A stretch of 64,000 nt of DNA from Synchiropus splendidus (taxonomy: Eukaryota > Chordata > Actinopteri > Syngnathiformes > Callionymidae), in the NCBI RefSeq assembly GCF_027744825.2, contig NC_071349.1:6200001-6264000 (forward strand), read 5' to 3'. The translations under genes and the position numbers were made by a program. The notes below the pieces were generated by a model. That model did not search any database, was not told the origin of the DNA, and saw nothing but the letters and a program-made list of their open reading frames with translations. Positions within the stretch are counted from its first letter, which is position 1. Every line of letters starts with the position of its first letter. This document shows, piece after piece, positions 11,482 to 23,680 of this stretch.

Positions 11482-14400
11482 AGTGCATCCCTAGTTTAGT
11501 CTTCAGGAGGGATGCCTATTTCAACCTTGCCTTTCAACCCATATTTGCACACATTTTTACTCTTAAGGTCACAAAAGGTGACGATATTCAATGTTCAAAT
11601 GGACTTCTGCAACCCAGAAGTCAGTCATCCGCCTCACATGTTGACACATCAATCGACCCACATGTTCTACTGTGTGCTGTGCAACTGGTGTTAAACTTTG
11701 GTAATACTTGAATATGGTTGCGATTTGGGTTTGGGTTGATATTTCAGAACCTCTCAAAGTACATTGTCAGATGTCATTCACACATCATGAGCCACCAATT
11801 TGAAAAACATGTACATGCTTTGAATTTAAGTTTGTATTATTTCCACCTATCAAAGGAACAATAGAATCAATGAGTTTACAGTATGAAAGACATTCACTTT
11901 GCTAAACACGATCTGTCAGCCAACACTTAAAGCTTCTTGTTAGGTGCAACACGGAATTCCTCATCACGCCATTGTGTAATCAGAAACTGCACTGTACACA
12001 GTAAAGAGCCTTTCCCCACCAGAACGTCAGCACCTGATCAAAAGTTGGCTGACGGTCATAAAAATTCCTCTCTTTCAGTTAAATTTATGGCTTGACTCAT
12101 TAGCTGAAATAAAACAGATTAATGCAAGTGCAATTAAATGTGACCTATCGCTTTAATAATGAAGTGGAGCCTACTAAGGCATGTCTTTTCCATCCTGCTC
12201 AGCCTGCGAGAGCTCACATAAAACATGTAGTAGTGCACGTTGGCCGGGTATTTTAACAACTCTCCTTTTATTTCAATACTGTTGGTTTCCTGCTCTTTTC
12301 TTTAACATCGCATCGTTTTATCTCCAACTCTCTTTAAGTACCAGACTAAACAGTGTTCAGGTTTTAATGTTCTCTCCTCAGAGCTTAAGTGTTGCTGTGA
12401 GATTTCTCTGTTGATCTGGAGTGTTAGTCCACATCGTGCTGCTGGTCCCACAGGAACAGGGTATTAGTTCAGAGAAAAGGAAGCCACTACCTCATTATGC
12501 AGCTAATTTTAGGCACCAGGAAAAGATGTTTGGAAACTTTTGGGCCGGAGTCCAAGCGCTGGAGTTGGTACCCGCTCTGCTCTCCGTTCCCTGGGGGTGA
12601 AGCCGGGGTGATTTTGCTTCTTGGACAAGCTGGAAGAAACAATTTGCAGCATATACAGTCCAACTTCAAAAGTGCCTTATCGGAGTCAGGCATCAAACAT
12701 GAATGATTCCATATGAAATAGCAACTTTCTGTTTACTGTAATTAGGGGAATATTTTTCCATTAGGGAAGTGAAAACAAATTAACGTTGCTTTGCTTGAGA
12801 AGATGACAAGTACTTCTGGCAAACTAAAGGTTAGGCACAGAAAGCCGGGCCGTGTTTATGCAAGTACAGGAAATATATGTTGGATCTGGTTGGGGATATT
12901 TCACAATTACCTTAATATATAATCTACGCTAATATGGAAATATTAGCACTGATTCATGACTTCAAGCAAGCGCACTTCTGTGACTGTTCTCTAGTGGACC
13001 TTTGCGTCCCAAAGCCGCCCGCCTTCAATTGAAGCATGTTTCACCTTCGCGGTACAGACAGCCATCTGTGCTACAGGTTTAGTAGTGGGGCTCTTCTAAG
13101 TTCCGATCTTACAGCGTCTCTCCAGGCTTGTTTGGTGATGCCGAGTACAGTTGCTGCAGTTTGCACGCAGTGGAGAGTGGAAAAAGGCGGAAATTGTTTT
13201 CTGGGTCTACAGTGGAAGACACCGATTTCCTTGGGTGTTCTGCCTCCACCATAAAAGACCTCACTTTTAAGATGAGCAGTGATTTTAAATAAGCGTAGTT
13301 CTCAAGTCTTCTCCACACTGGCAGACTGTGAGCTTTAGGAATACTCGAAAACTAGCGCCTACATACTTTTATTAGAGATTATAAATAAATTCTCCCACCC
13401 TGGTCCCTCAGATCAGCCAACCAGCTGCTCCTAGTGGCCCCTGAGACTAAAAGAAGTAAAGGAAATAAAGGAGAGGAGGAACTAAAGGAGCATTAGATAG
13501 GCATAGATTAGTTTTAAAAATATCCATTTTTAAAAGTGATCTTAAAATATGCTTTTTTATTTGGTGTTTATCCAACCACCCAGCTGATCAATCCTACTAA
13601 GTAATTTTATCGCCTTAGTTTTAGAGTGTTATTTGTTTTTTATTTGTTTGTAGTTGTTTATCTTATTTAACTTTTAGCCCTATGTGGAGCATTTTGTTCT
13701 CAGCTTGTGTTGGCTATACCCACCACATACCGGGATAGGTGGTACGGCATGGTATCAAATCTGTCAATCTTTCACCGCGTTGCACTGACAGAGCAGCTTC
13801 TGAATGAGGAGTCTCCACCCCGCTTCATCATTTCAAGTGCTGTTAACCACAGGTAAGTACCATTAGAGGTGGCGCCAGCAGTCTCTATGACACTGCTGTT
13901 GCACAACACACAAACTGAGCACTGCTGTTTGTACGAGTGCTGTGCGGTGTGACGTGAGCAAGAAATAAGGTGTCTAACTCGAGGCACTCCGAAGGCTGCA
14001 ATACAGAGCAAAACAACTTACATCATACTGCTTTTCGAAGCATAGTGGGCACCAACTTCCCATCAGGAAGCCATAGACACACCTTACTGATCAGACTTTT
14101 ATTTTCGTTGTTTTCGTTCAGCACCTATTCAGGTTTCATTAAATGCAACTGCTGCAGAGACGTGACTCAAAAACACCCAAACTGAAGTTGAGCTGCCAGA
14201 GAAAGCATCTACAGTTACTGTGTTCATTGGAGTTGCAGCTCTGTGGATTGTCACAGAGGATATCCCGCACATGTTTTTTATATAATAAATTGAAAATCAT
14301 CACACAGAATGTGAAATGAGAGAAACGGAGAGGCCATAGAAGAAAGAAAACCAAAAGTGTGGTCGCATGAGATTTTCCTCTGTGCTTTTTTGTGTGCTTC

Positions 14401-15283
14401 AACTACAAACCCGAAAAGCCACCCACACTTCACCACGTTGGGGAGAAACCAGTCCCAAACTGGCACCTATTTATGGACTTTGCTGGAGCCAAAGAGAGAA
14501 AGAAAATTCCTCAAACGGGAAGAAAAAAGTCACGGATGTGAGGCTCATCCATCATTCTAAAGCCATCGGCTTTAGGACTGAGGCAGCCAGGCTATAGGGT
14601 TTGGACCCATTCACTTGGCTGCAGCTTTAATTCCAGATACCAAGGCTGTGATGGTGTGTTCTGCTGCCGCTAAACAACAAGCAAAGTGTGATACGAAAAC
14701 AATTCCAAAAGGATTCAATGTTTATTTGTACTATTATATTTATGACTAATGAACTTTTACTATTTTGTGCTGTCCAGCTGTTAATTTCAGTGACTTTTAA
14801 GAGTGTAACAATGGTGGTGACAATATGCAGGGATCTCACTCTTGATCTTCCCATCAGTCTTATACAGGTTTCTTAGTTTTCTTTCATTTTTCCAATTCGG
14901 TAAATTTGTCCAGCAGCTGTTGAGCTTGACAGCTAGCAGTGTTGGTCCTGTAAACAGTCATGCTATGCTTCCATGCTATCAACAAAGATCACTCAGTAAA
15001 ATACCTGCTCTTCTGACTAGACAAATCTTTATCTTCTAATTTCTCAATCTAAAAACCGGCACTATTTAGAATATAACAATTTGAAATCAAATACAAACAG
15101 GAGGTGCTCCGAGCACTAGTCCCCTGTGGAAATGTGGTTCCCACTGAAGCTGAAACATCCTCGGTGACTGAAGACATGACTGGAATATCGGAAAATGGTG
15201 ACAGACTGTTGAAATAGTCATGCCAGTGCCTGTAAAACATAGAAGGGAATGTTCAACTTTACCTAAAAATCAGAAGAAAAATA

Positions 15284-15285
<2 letters not shown>
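11482..15285. other. no gene recognised
   Basis: About 3.8 kb with only short frames, the longest 87 codons on the minus strand at 14139-14402. No domain, exon-like segment or named repeat was seen. Confidence 0.4.
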
Positions 15286-15357
<72 letters not shown>

Positions 15358-15374
15358 TATTTTTTTTTTTTTTC
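15286..15374. repeat. (TA)n microsatellite followed by a T-rich run
   Basis: About 68 bp of pure TA to 15353, then TTATTA and a run of T. Confidence 0.96.
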
Positions 15375-16156
15375 ATGAATATTAACTATTAATAGATACA
15401 CTTTTATTTCCATGTTTAGACTGGAAAAGAATATAAAATATATACTAAATTAAACCATACAACAAACATTTAAACATACGATTTTTCACAGACATAATAT
15501 ATCACAATATCTCAGGAACAGTACAGTTACAGGACCTCTAACACAAGAGTACAACAAGCCAGAACTGACTCCTTTTCCCACTTGGCTCAAGGACTGTCCT
15601 TTGTTCTACCTTTGGCTTCAGCCTGTTCAGCTCAGTGCACGTATGTGCATCAACTACACTGACCCACACAGACATTCAATGAAGCCTCATTCTTCATCTA
15701 CACAGTAGTAACCACTGTATTGAGTGATGGTGTCGTCAATATTTCCCAGTCCTGACTCATTCACTCTGTTCATTTTTTGGTAGGTATAAACATTTTAGGT
15801 GATGTGATGTCAGAATGCATGTGAACAGGTATGAAAATACAATAAATCAATTCCGGACTGACCGATTTTATTTTATTTTTTAGTACTGATATTATTACTT
15901 GAGAGCATTATAATTTAAACTGTTATATTTTTGCATCACCAGCAGTTCACCTTTCTGATTCTTTATTTGCTATTTTCCTTTTTCCCTGTTCATTTTTTTC
16001 CTTTGCTTATTCTCGTCTTTACACCGTCTTTTAGGAAATGTAAAAAACCCTCATGCCCTCTGACAAATCCAACACAAGTCTCACTGTATAGTGGCGCCCG
16101 TTGGAAAATTGATCCCCACCCTAGAACCCGAGCGAGGTCATCATCTGGCTAAACTT
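15375..16156. other. no gene recognised
   Basis: AT-rich sequence with short frames only. It ends where the Tc1-derived palindrome begins. Confidence 0.4.
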
Positions 16157-16502
16157 GGTTATTATGTAGTAAACAAAGAAGTGTGTAATTACTCAAAACA
16201 TGTTTTATATTTTAGATTCTTAAAAAAAAAAACCACCCCTTGCTTTGATCACTACTTTGCTCACTCTTTCATTCATTCTCGTGATGAGCGACTACATGTG
16301 ACTACATCATGAAGCTTATTAAGAAGGGCAAGGACTTGCAGCGCTGCCAACAAAGCAAAAGGTGACTACTTTGGGTCATCTAAAATATGAAACATTTATT
16401 TAACTTTTTTACATAATCCCATACTCCGTCATATCAGATGTCTTCAGTATGTATCTACAATACTGCAAGAAGGCGTGTCCAAACTTTTGGCCTGTAATGT
16501 AT
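16157..16502. mobile_element. Tc1-like foldback made of two 3' ends head to head
   Basis: The right arm (about 16312-16500, plus) matches the 3' part of a common fish Tc1-like element. It has the transposase end, the TCTAAAATATGAAAC stretch, and a terminus GTGTCCAAACTTTTGGCCTG. The left arm (16157-16310) is the same region in reverse. On the minus strand it reads 'IKARGG' near the transposase C-terminus, followed by TAGATTCT/AATATAAAACATG. The left arm lacks its terminal inverted repeat. There is no N-terminal or catalytic transposase sequence, so the element is dead. Matching is from remembered family sequence, not a database search. Confidence 0.7.
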
Positions 16503-17727
16503 ATTTTTCAACTGAAAGTATTGAAAGTACTTACTTTTTTAAGCATACATCTTGAAGTAATTAATACGTAACATGAACTCATATATACTTTGTAGCTTTT
16601 GTTTGAAACCTAAGTGAAAGGAATGAATTTCCTTCCTGTTAGAGGTGCGCTTGCGTGGCATTAGTCAGCAAACTCTATCATCAAACAGCAAATCCAGTGG
16701 AATGGTCAGCAGGGAGTCACAAAGGTCCTGTAATGGAGGTAATCGCAGGAGGGTTGAGGGCTCGTGTGCTGAGGTTAGAGTCTGCTGACTTGAAGGCCGA
16801 GGGGTCTCTTTCCCTCAGTTCACAGCTTTAACAAGTCTGATGCTGAGTGACCTGGGGAAACGCTTTAATGGCCGTGTTTCAACACTGTGTGGGTGGGTGG
16901 TCTGACGTGACTGGAGAGAGAGAAGGCTACTCTGATGTACAGTTTGGTAAATGGATGTGTCCGCAGATCAACAAACACTTGTTTTCTTTTTGCCATCAAA
17001 GGAAGGCACCAGATTAAGTCCATTTAGATGTTTACGGAGGCGCTGTCGTGCGGACTCTGGGTCTGTGAGCAAAGGGCTCTAACACTCTCTGATTCAGTTG
17101 GTTGCTCTTACTGCATGTGACTGAGCTCCCTCTAATATTAGTAGGTTCTAATAGGATGAGCAAAGTCAAATCTTAGCAGCCTGCAAGCTCACACATCTGA
17201 CCCAGAGAGGGAGCTAATTCTCCGAGCTCTGGCCAACAGACTCAGAGAAGGACAAGGATGGGGTCTTCTCGATTGTTTTTTTTTTTGTGTGTGTGTGTGT
17301 ACTCCATGACTATTGAAGTTCCTACATCATACCTCCCTCATCAGCTGTGTCAACACTGCTTCTCGACCTGGTGTTCGAGTGTCATTCGCTTCGTCTGCAA
17401 TGAATCAGCCAGCTTGCAGGGTTCCCCTCCTGCCATTCCCCTCGACTCCTGCCAGGTTTATGGTCAACACAGAGCCAACGCCAGGGTTTAAGAGACTTCT
17501 GCCTCTCAGCAAGCTTTTCAAGTTTTATTCCCCTCTACCACTCTATAAAAAGATGGCCGACATTTCGAAACACGTTGGATTTCTTGAGTTCTGAGACGGA
17601 AAGATGGAATTGTGGATGTCTAATGGTGTTGGATCATTCCAACGCTGATATTGGTAGAGAAAGACACGTCATCTATCCTTTGTTAACTGAGTCTCCAGTT
17701 AGATGGGTGCAAACCAGGGTGTTGGGT
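16503..17727. other. no gene recognised
   Basis: GC-balanced unique-looking sequence with a short GT run near 17287-17301. No coding evidence was seen. Confidence 0.4.
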
Positions 17728-18408
17728 AAATGTGTCATGGTTGGCCTAGGTGAACAGACGCAAGAGCTACATTGTGACTGGCTTACAGAATACTCTGAAG
17801 AGGTCAAGTTTAACAAGGTTTAATGTACAACAAACAAAAATAACAGGGCACAGACAGGAAACTAAGAACTAAAGACGTCTCTGTCCAAAATGTTGAGCGA
17901 GGAAAACACTGAAGGACAGGGCAAAACCTGAAACAGAAAGGCAAATTATTATGAAGTCAACTAACGCGGACAACCAAAACCGCACTCGGACTCACACATG
18001 AGGCCCAAACAACGAAAAACGCTCGGTGGTGGAAGACTCAAACACGCATGCGAGGAAGAAAAAAAGCCAACAAGAGAAAATAAGACACGAGTAAGAAAAA
18101 CTCTCACGGCTATATATGATAGAAAATAACCTTGAAAAGGAAAACAAGGAAGCGGCAGAAATGACACGCACTAAAGAAAGTTTGCTAAGAACGGAGAAGA
18201 AACAGATCACGAGGGTAACTTTACAGGACGACGTGGAACAACCATCTGGAAGTGCAGACTGGAACCCAGGTGTAGAAATCAGCATGGCTTGATGATCGGA
18301 CGATTTCCAGCTGCGCTGCCATGAAGCTGGAGGGAACAAAGGGAAAGGAAAACACAGACAGGAAATATCAAAATAAAAGCACAACAAAACACAGAACATA
18401 ACAATATG
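17728..18408 (-). mobile_element. solo LTR, family L1 copy 2
   Basis: The body is 17733-18403 (671 bp). On the minus strand it starts TGTTATGTTCTGTG and ends CCATGACA, so it keeps TG...CA. Flanking pentamers are AAATG (17728-17732) and ATATG (18404-18408), a 4/5 match consistent with an old target duplication. The exact 15-bp core TCCAGCTGCGCTGCC is at 18306-18320. The block CGCTCGGTGGTGG (18020-18032) is shared with the copy at 24.9 kb. A 155-codon minus-strand frame (17992-18459) runs through the LTR and past its end and is not a gene. Confidence 0.72.
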
Positions 18409-18853
18409 TCCATTTCTACTCAACGTTACGTACGAGCATATGAGCAGTGACAGTAACATTGTTTGAAAATGAGGGGTACATTTTCGTTCGGCCTTAAGAG
18501 AAAATGGGCTCCAGATCTCTGAGTGAGCTCCCTGAAGGAGTGAATCATTTTCACCTATGAGACCTTAAACAGGACAACTGAGCTCTAAGGCAGGGGATCT
18601 TGTTTCATCAATTACCCCTATTTTTTATTATAGTATATAGTATTGTAGCTTGAAGTAAATCAGTGACTCAGCAGTAAAAAGGAAACATATATGGATTGTG
18701 TTCACATGTAAATGCTCGACCTGCCAATGGAGCAGAAAGGTTGGAAAACTTAATCAGACAGTAGTCAGTATGATTCATGACCTGTTTTATCGCGCCATTA
18801 CTAGTGATTTGACAGAAATGGTTTTGGTTAAAATCATGCGCTTTGAAAAAGAA
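18409..18853. other. no gene recognised
   Basis: Short stretch with no recognisable gene or repeat. Confidence 0.4.
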
Positions 18854-18914
18854 CAAACAGGTCTTATGAAATGACTAGATGCCAGGCAAATTTGAAACAA
18901 GACTGCATGTCAAA
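18854..18914 (+). repeat. 61-bp direct repeat, copy 1
   Basis: Nearly identical to 19898-19958, with about three mismatches over 61 bp in the same orientation. The core is CTTATGAAATGACT, then GATGCCAGGCAA and ACAAGACTGCATGTCAAA. Confidence 0.85.
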
Positions 18915-19609
18915 GAGCTTTGCTGTTAGCCAGGCACAAGCAGCACTAGTCATCTTCCATAGAGAAACAGACCGTTCACTGTCTAACTACAAACCATGGA
19001 AGCATTTCTAATCTGATCAATTGGTTTCAAAGATTAAAGTTGATATTAAATAACTTTCCATGTTAAAAATAAATGTGTTCGAAGAGCATTGCAATGACTT
19101 GCAGCGCAATTTTGATGGTCTCAGTTACATTACTGTTGTAATTCTGTGCTTGGTCCCCTTGGTTTATGCATTGTTGTAAGTGCATTGGACTAAAGTGTCT
19201 TAACCCTTTAGGAGCTAGAGACAAAAATTGCAACAGGCTATCTTGCAGCATTTACACAAGCCAAGCTGCAAATATGAAGCCTGATTTAGTTACTAGTTTG
19301 GATAAACAGATAGCGTGTTTCAGCGTTTCAGAAAAGCATAAAACTATGCAATTCACTCTGGCCGTCGCTTGGTGACATCATAATTTACACATGACACATC
19401 ACATCACACATTTTTCGTCACACTGACCATTTGAAACAGTGATGTGGAATTGGAATATTTCGTACAAAAACTGTGGCACACAGAGGGATGAATGAAATTA
19501 TCTCTCGCGGAGGAGTAAAATATTACTATCCTAAATATTTAGATACTTGTTGGTGCAATACCTTTATTTAGTTAATAAATACTTGGATATGCTTATGTTT
19601 TTCAGTTGC
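18915..19609. other. no gene recognised
   Basis: No coding or repeat signal recognised between the 61-bp repeat and the LINE-like tail. Confidence 0.4.
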
Positions 19610-19695
19610 ACTGACAGACGACAATGTAAGAATTTCGTTGTGCAGAGAAACATGTTTCTTATACTGTGCATGACTTTGAATTGGACTGAACTGAA
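19610..19695 (+). mobile_element. retroposon 3'-end-like tail
   Basis: The order GTAAGAATTTCGTTGTGC, then TTATACTGTGCATGACT, then a TTGAATTGGACTGAACTGAA run resembles the 3' tail of fish LINEs and SINEs. Those carry an 'AAGAATTTCATTGC ... TGTGCAATGACAATAAA' end followed by short tandem repeats. The copy is heavily 5'-truncated and has no protein. Confidence 0.45.
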
Positions 19696-19897
19696 CAAAC
19701 TCTCGTTGGCTTGGTGTTTGTGCCCAGGTTGATGGTTGATGATTCTGTAGAGATGAGACCAGCATTCAAAGGTTAGCATTTCAAAAACTTCCACTAGAGT
19801 CATGCCATTTCAAAGACGACCACGGAACAAAAAAAACAAAAAAAACAACTCCTGCAACATAACATAAGAGCTCAGCCCACGGGGTCTTGCATTATAG

Positions 19898-19958
19898 CAA
19901 ACAGCTCTTATGAAATGACTCGATGCCAGGCAACTTTGAAACAAGACTGCATGTCAAA
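19898..19958 (+). repeat. 61-bp direct repeat, copy 2
   Basis: Partner of 18854-18914, about 1.04 kb downstream and in the same orientation. The flanks do not match. Confidence 0.85.
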
Positions 19959-21702
19959 ATTCCAAAATTGAATTCCTAACTCAACTGAGCAACTTAAATA
20001 AGGCAGTCAAAAAAAGCTTACAGTTTTGCACACTTTAGCTCAGGTTTCATTGTAGTCACACAGCAGATTTGTTGTTTGAGACAGAAGATTGTCTCATATT
20101 ATTAGGTTGATATTGTTGTAGTGGAGTTCATATTTGAAAAAGGCGACTATCTGTATCTATTTTCTATATTTGAGGAACCTTAAAATTGTTTGAATTTATG
20201 TTTTTGTGAACCTGAATCAAATTTTGGTCACAACATAAAATGTAGTAGGACTGTGTTTATAATATATACTTTAATGGACAACACTGTCCATTGTTTATGG
20301 TCTGCTTTTGATTGCTGTAGCTGGAGGTGTTTTCATGCACCTAATACTGCAGGATTTTTGTGTCATATTTTTTCTTACATATATTTTTTTAAAGCATTGC
20401 ATGCATATTTTCAGTATCCCAACGTATGCCAGGTCAAGTCTCATATCGCCAGATTTTAACCATTGAACAGCCCTAAAATCTAGAGGCATGTTGTCATGTG
20501 AAAAGTCAATTTAACCGCTCCAGAAGAACATTATTAAAGATTGTGATGAATTTCTGGAAGAAGATTATTAAAGATTCTGTATGTATCAGTTAACATCTAG
20601 GTTATCACCTGCTATAAAGTTATGGTGTTGTTGATAGTGTGAGGCAACTTCCATTTTGGAAAAGGGGCAAATTCTTTTCAATGTCTCTGCTGTCAAGTTC
20701 CTCCCAAGATAAAAGCATGATTAATGAAGACCAACTCTTCCACTTCTTCCCGATGATGCAGGCCATTGTTCCGCCAAGAAATATGTGGCTCCTGAGCAAG
20801 AGTCAGCCTGCAATATGGGTCAAAGATAGCATGATGTTTTAGCGTTTGGGGTTTGTTTTCCCCTCCTACATCGGCAAAAGGTGAGAAACTAAGCTACCAG
20901 CATTTCTGTCCAATGTGTAAGCACCATTCTTCAGGAGAGATATGAGGTCTGCAGAAGCTGGGGGTTGTTATAAATCGCCTGGAGATGAAGTGATAATCCT
21001 TGTCATAACAGCGTGCATGCTAGCAGAGGCAGAGACCAGAGCTCCACTCATCTTGGCCTACACAACTTTGTCACATTTGATTAGATTGTTATCTGGATTT
21101 TAGTTGACCGAGGGGATATTATTAATATTCAGTGAATGCTCCCATATGAATATCAAATCGACCAGTTCAGATTCGTCCTTATATTCAGTTGCAGATTGTT
21201 ATCATGTATCTTTGAGACCCTGTTTTTGCTGTTTCATTTAAATGAGTTATCACCAGTTTAAATTATGTTCCAACAGAGCCATTTCATATTTATAACATTT
21301 ATCAATATAAAGATTTTTTTTCTTTTTATTCTTGAATAAAATACTTCATATAAAACAGAGTCACCATCTTAAAATGTTTACATGTTAGCCGTATTCTTGC
21401 TGTTTTAACCATTCGAGATGTAGGAGTGGTTTACCATGAAACTTTTACAGAGTAGTGTTTAGAGTTTAGTGTGTCCCTGCTGCTCTGTGAATGTGTAATG
21501 AGATTAACATGTTCTATTAATTTGAAATGACTTCATGACATTCAATAATGAATGATACACCAAATGCGCAACAATGTGGTTCTCTCAACTTTCAAAGTAC
21601 AATTGAAAATCGACTCTCCTGCCTACTGCACATTTGTCCATTACAGCTTCTGTGGAAGTTATGTGTCAGAAACAACACCTTCGTGGTCTCATGTGGAGCA
21701 TT
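19959..21702. other. no gene recognised
   Basis: AT-rich. A small local duplication of ATTATTAAAGATT lies near 20530-20577. Frames are below 90 codons. Confidence 0.4.
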
Positions 21703-22070
21703 TACACAGTGATGAAGCCCACTCGGGTCACCATTCGCAAAAGTTATGATCGAACACATGATGGTGAATTCTATCTTTTCTGTCTGTGTGAAACACTGCT
21801 TAATTCGACATTCATCTTCATTTTCCTGCGCAATATTGCACAACAATGTACTGAAGTACGACAGTATAACAGGGTCCTTTCCTTCTCCTGAATTTCTCCT
21901 GTTTTAATTCAACATTTATATTTGATACCTTGACTTTCAGTTCAAAACAGTGAGAGAACGACACTCATATATATATTTTTTTTAATTAACGTAAGTTAGA
22001 CAACAAGCAAGCCTGTAGTACTCTGTTAAGTCATGTAATTGCACTTTCAAGCTAAAATCACTTGCAGTTT
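21703..22070 (+). repeat. direct duplication P, copy 1 (about 368 bp)
   Basis: Matches 22384-22743 over its whole length at roughly 90% or better by eye, in the same orientation. Both start TACACAGTGATGAAGCCCA and end ATCACTTGCAGTTT. Class unknown. No preserved protein is evident, since indels shift the frame between copies. Confidence 0.9.
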
Positions 22071-22076
22071 TATATT

Positions 22077-22179
22077 AAATATCTATATAAGTAGTACGAC
22101 TTTAATAAGGAAGATGTTTTATTTTTCGTCAGGGACTCACATCATTTACTTTTACATTTACCCAGACTTAGATTCTAAA
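22077..22179 (+). repeat. segment X, copy 1, abutting LTR start
   Basis: Shares AATATCTATATAAGTA, then TACG-CTTTA, TCGTCAG, and TTTACTTTTACATTTAC with 24763-24854. It ends exactly where the LTR-like TGTCAGG begins. Confidence 0.75.
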
Positions 22180-22380
22180 TGTCAGGTCTTTTTTGGGTGC
22201 TTTTATTTCCTGTGTTCCAGTATCTTGCTTCCTGTTTTCATCCTATTGTTTCTACCTTAATGGCAGCGCAGCTGGATCTCATTTCGCTGATCAGTCTGCA
22301 AGGATTTCTATTCCTCGGTTCCAGTCTGTGTTGCCAGATGGTCACTGCGTGTCTGATGGTAAATCTCTCCCTCTCGACCT
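22180..22380 (+). mobile_element. LTR family L1, copy 3, 5' part only
   Basis: Plus-orientation 5' portion of the same LTR. It begins TGTCAGG, has GTGCTTTTATTTCCTGTG, and carries the exact core GGCAGCGCAGCTGGA at 22262-22276. It also has GGTTCCAGTCTG then CCAGATGG, as in copy 2. It breaks off at about 22380, where the second copy of duplication P begins. Confidence 0.75.
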
Positions 22381-22383
22381 ACC

Positions 22384-22743
22384 TACACAGTGATGAAGCC
22401 CATTCGGGTCACCATTCGCAAAAGTTATGGATCAAACACATGATGGTGAATTCTATCTTTTCTGTCTGTGTGAAACACTGCTTAACTCAGCATTCATCTT
22501 CCTTTACCTGCGCAATATTGTACAACACTGTACTGAAGTACGACAGTATAACAGTGTCCTTTCCTTCTCCTGAATTCATCCTGTTTTAATTCGACATTTA
22601 TATTAGATACCTTGACTTTCAGTTCAAAACAGTGAGAGAACTACACTATTTTTTTAAATTAACGTGAGTTAGACGACGAGCAAGCCTATAGTACACTGTT
22701 AAGTCATGTAATTGCACTTTGAAGCTAAAATCACTTGCAGTTT
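22384..22743 (+). repeat. direct duplication P, copy 2 (360 bp)
   Basis: Second copy of 21703-22070. Differences are scattered substitutions and small indels, including loss of a TCATATATATA stretch present in copy 1. Confidence 0.9.
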
Positions 22744-23260
22744 CACTTCCTCATCAAACCAAACAGGGGCATCCTTTCCATCCTCCACTATTGTCGAGCT
22801 GTTCTTCAGGGCAACCATTTACAATCATTACAAGCTTTCACCAATAAATAAGAGTAATAATATGTAGTAACTATCGGTTTGATCCAGAACAAAAAAATAC
22901 ATTTCTATCTCAGAATGCCAGACTTTTTGCACCAAAATGATGTGGTTGTTCCTGATTGTCTTCAGAGAAGTTTGACTTGGTTTTGGAGGACGTTTTTTGT
23001 GGTCACTTCTTCTATTTTCAGAAACCCTCTAGCTCTTCATTAGGTCACGCTTCCAACTGTAAACTGTTACTTTGAGTCTCTCCGGTGAGAACACAAAGTA
23101 CCACTGCAAAACATAGATCTTTTGTGTCACTAAAAATTGAACGTGAGCAAGCCTTACTGACCATGTCGTTCCCATCACAAAGTACTCTTTGAATTTGTCA
23201 TGTGGAGCCGGGTACCCCTCGACTTTTCCCATTCTTTACTGGCTGATTTAAGCCTTCCTT
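22744..23260. other. no gene recognised
   Basis: No coding or repeat signal recognised between duplication P and the LINE tail. Confidence 0.4.
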
Positions 23261-23340
23261 CAGAATCAGAATCAAATTTATTGCCATGGTCAGTGGGGAT
23301 CCCACCAACTAGGACAGTGCATCGGAATAAAGTAGAATCA
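23261..23340 (-). mobile_element. LINE family R 3' tail, 5'-truncated copy
   Basis: On the minus strand it reads GTTGGTGGGATCCCCACTGA, then CCATGGCAATAAATTTGATT and CTGATTCTG. This is the same 3' end that follows the decayed reverse transcriptase at 47304-48497. It also occurs on the plus strand at 63133-63230. Only the last roughly 80 bp remain. Confidence 0.85.
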
Positions 23341-23602
23341 CTATTCCTCAATAAGAAGCCAGTTAAAGTGGCTCTGGTGTCCTGTTAGGATTCTGAATAC
23401 CTTCCCAGGGAAGAGTTTCTGAATTGGGAGTGGGCCTTAGGGTGGATCTATGATGTGTCTCAGTTGACCTGAGAGCACAACTGCATTCTGTATAATGGGA
23501 GTCACCAACTTTTTAGCAACAGCAAGCTACTCCAAGGGCACTATGGGACCCCCAGGGCTACCATCGGTTCAGTACACACTTCTGAAATCGCTATATATAA
23601 AT

Positions 23603-23604
<2 letters not shown>

Positions 23605-23678
<74 letters not shown>
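23605..23678. repeat. (TA)n microsatellite
   Basis: About 73 bp of pure TA dinucleotide. Confidence 0.96.

Positions 23679-23680
<2 letters not shown>

Noticed and set aside
17992..18459. 155-codon minus-strand frame
   Set aside because: Lies across the solo LTR at 17733-18403 and extends past its end. Homologous LTR copies do not keep the frame.
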